DNA of 5,993 bases, taken from contig JACQGG010000094.1 in NCBI GenBank assembly GCA_016199665.1, positions 1-5,993 of the forward strand, written 5' to 3'. This DNA comes from Acidobacteriota bacterium (lineage in GTDB: Bacteria; Acidobacteriota; UBA6911; JACQSX01). This document shows, in pieces, positions 5,320-5,993 of the stretch (position 1 is its first letter; the number at the start of each line of letters is the position of its first letter). The notes under the pieces were generated by a model that saw only the letters and a program-made list of their open reading frames with translations, ran no database searches and was not told where the DNA came from. The position numbers were made by a program, and so were the translations under genes.

Positions 5320-5993
5320 GTGTCGATCGCGGAAAACCTGAGTGCGGTGCAGCAGCGCATTGCCGACAAGGCTCGCCGCGTCGGTCGGGCGCCGGAGGAA
5401 ATTACACTGGTGGCCGTGTCCAAGACTTTCGGTGCGCCCCTGGTGGATGAAGCAGCCTCAGCCGGGCAGATTCATTTCGGCGAGAACCGGGTTCAGGAAG
5501 CTGAAGACAAGATTCCTTTGATCCGGCAGAGCGGGCTCGTCTGGCACATGATCGGGCACCTGCAGCGCAACAAGGCCAAGCGCGCGGTACAACTTTTTGA
5601 CTGGATTCATTCAGTCGACAGCCAGGAACTGCTCTGCAAGCTGGATCAGCATGCGGGGGCATTGGGGAAGCGGACGCTGGTGCTTCTCCAGCTTGGTCTG
5701 GCGGGCGAAGAGACCAAGTCCGGCATGACGGAGATGGAACTGGAAGGGGCGCTTGACTGCGCGCGGTCACGGCGCAATCTGTCGGTCGAAGGGCTGATGA
5801 CAATCCCTCCGTTTTACGACAACCCGCAAGCGGCGAGACCTTTCTTCAAACGGCTGCGCCAGTTGCTGGAATACAGCAGGCGACGAGCTCCGGACCTCCC
5901 TTTGCGTCATCTGTCAATGGGAATGACGCATGATTTTGAAGTCGCCATCGAAGAGGGGGCCACTCTGCTGCGCGTCGGCACCGCCATCTTCGG
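5320..5993 (+). CDS. yggS: YggS/PLPBP family pyridoxal 5'-phosphate homeostasis protein (3' end cut by window)
   Basis: 224 residues are visible; the family usually has about 225-235, so only a few are missing. It is a cytosolic single-domain TIM-barrel protein that binds PLP without known enzymatic activity and balances B6 vitamers and linked amino-acid pools. Family landmarks are all present: LVAVSK with the PLP lysine K35; HFGENRVQE (52-60); WHMIGHLQRNK (75-85), equivalent to WHFIGxLQxNK; HSVDS (97-101); EETKSGM (130-136); LSVEGLMTIPP (154-164); and the phosphate-binding LSMGMTHDFEVAI (198-210), then RVGTAIFG. The GTG start is chosen because the family N terminus aligns there (MSIAENLSAV) and no ATG is available. 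It is divergent from nrdJ, with 489 bp between the start codons. Confidence 0.95.
   Translation, partial: MSIAENLSAVQQRIADKARRVGRAPEEITLVAVSKTFGAPLVDEAASAGQIHFGENRVQEAEDKIPLIRQSGLVWHMIGHLQRNKAKRAVQLFDWIHSVDSQELLCKLDQHAGALGKRTLVLLQLGLAGEETKSGMTEMELEGALDCARSRRNLSVEGLMTIPPFYDNPQAARPFFKRLRQLLEYSRRRAPDLPLRHLSMGMTHDFEVAIEEGATLLRVGTAIF

Noticed and set aside
4958..5341. A 127-codon + strand frame across the nrdJ-yggS spacer
   Set aside because: It consists of promoter sequence and the repeat array, reads into yggS out of frame, and has no family resemblance.

Overview
The window is about 6 kb of bacterial chromosome, fairly GC-rich and free of transposase, integrase or phage genes. No marker settles the taxon. 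A B12-dependent ribonucleotide reductase, leaderless starts placed directly behind TAGAAT-like -10 boxes, and a degenerate GGTCAGG/CCATCAT intergenic array are features I associate with Acidobacteriota. That assignment is inference with low to moderate confidence.

Left part (1-996): the + strand opens inside the 3' end of a restriction endonuclease subunit, probably of the type III Res / DEAD-box helicase-nuclease kind. Its PD-(D/E)XK nuclease motif is intact. The stop overlaps the ATG of what looks like a next gene in the same unit (ATGA), but that reading frame closes after 16 codons in an 11-bp tandem duplication. The following ~370 bp hold no convincing gene. This looks like the decayed edge of a defence operon.

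Middle (960-2121): a well-formed promoter drives, apparently without a leader, a 273-residue secreted or outer-membrane beta-barrel-like protein. Its stop overlaps by 8 bp the stop of a small - strand gene coding for a 95-residue PD-(D/E)XK-like protein with an E-x-E variant motif. That gene starts 20 nt after the stop of nrdJ and is probably co-transcribed with it.

Right part (2119-5993): nrdJ (903 codons, - strand) encodes a complete class II, adenosylcobalamin-dependent ribonucleotide reductase that makes deoxyribonucleotides for DNA synthesis. Its upstream region is rich in signals. In transcription order they are two DnaA-box-like 9-mers, two NrdR-box-like sites exactly 31 bp apart, a TTGACT-18-TAGAAT promoter, a small hairpin, and a 27-codon leader ORF whose stop overlaps the nrdJ start codon. 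Between this control region and the divergent gene lies a ~140-bp heptanucleotide array; its first part is a potential G-quadruplex. The divergent gene is yggS (PLP homeostasis protein), read leaderless from a GTG and cut by the window end a few codons short of its expected C terminus.

The most interesting parts are the layered nrdJ control region (DnaA + NrdR + leader ORF) and the unfamiliar small nuclease-like protein coupled to nrdJ.
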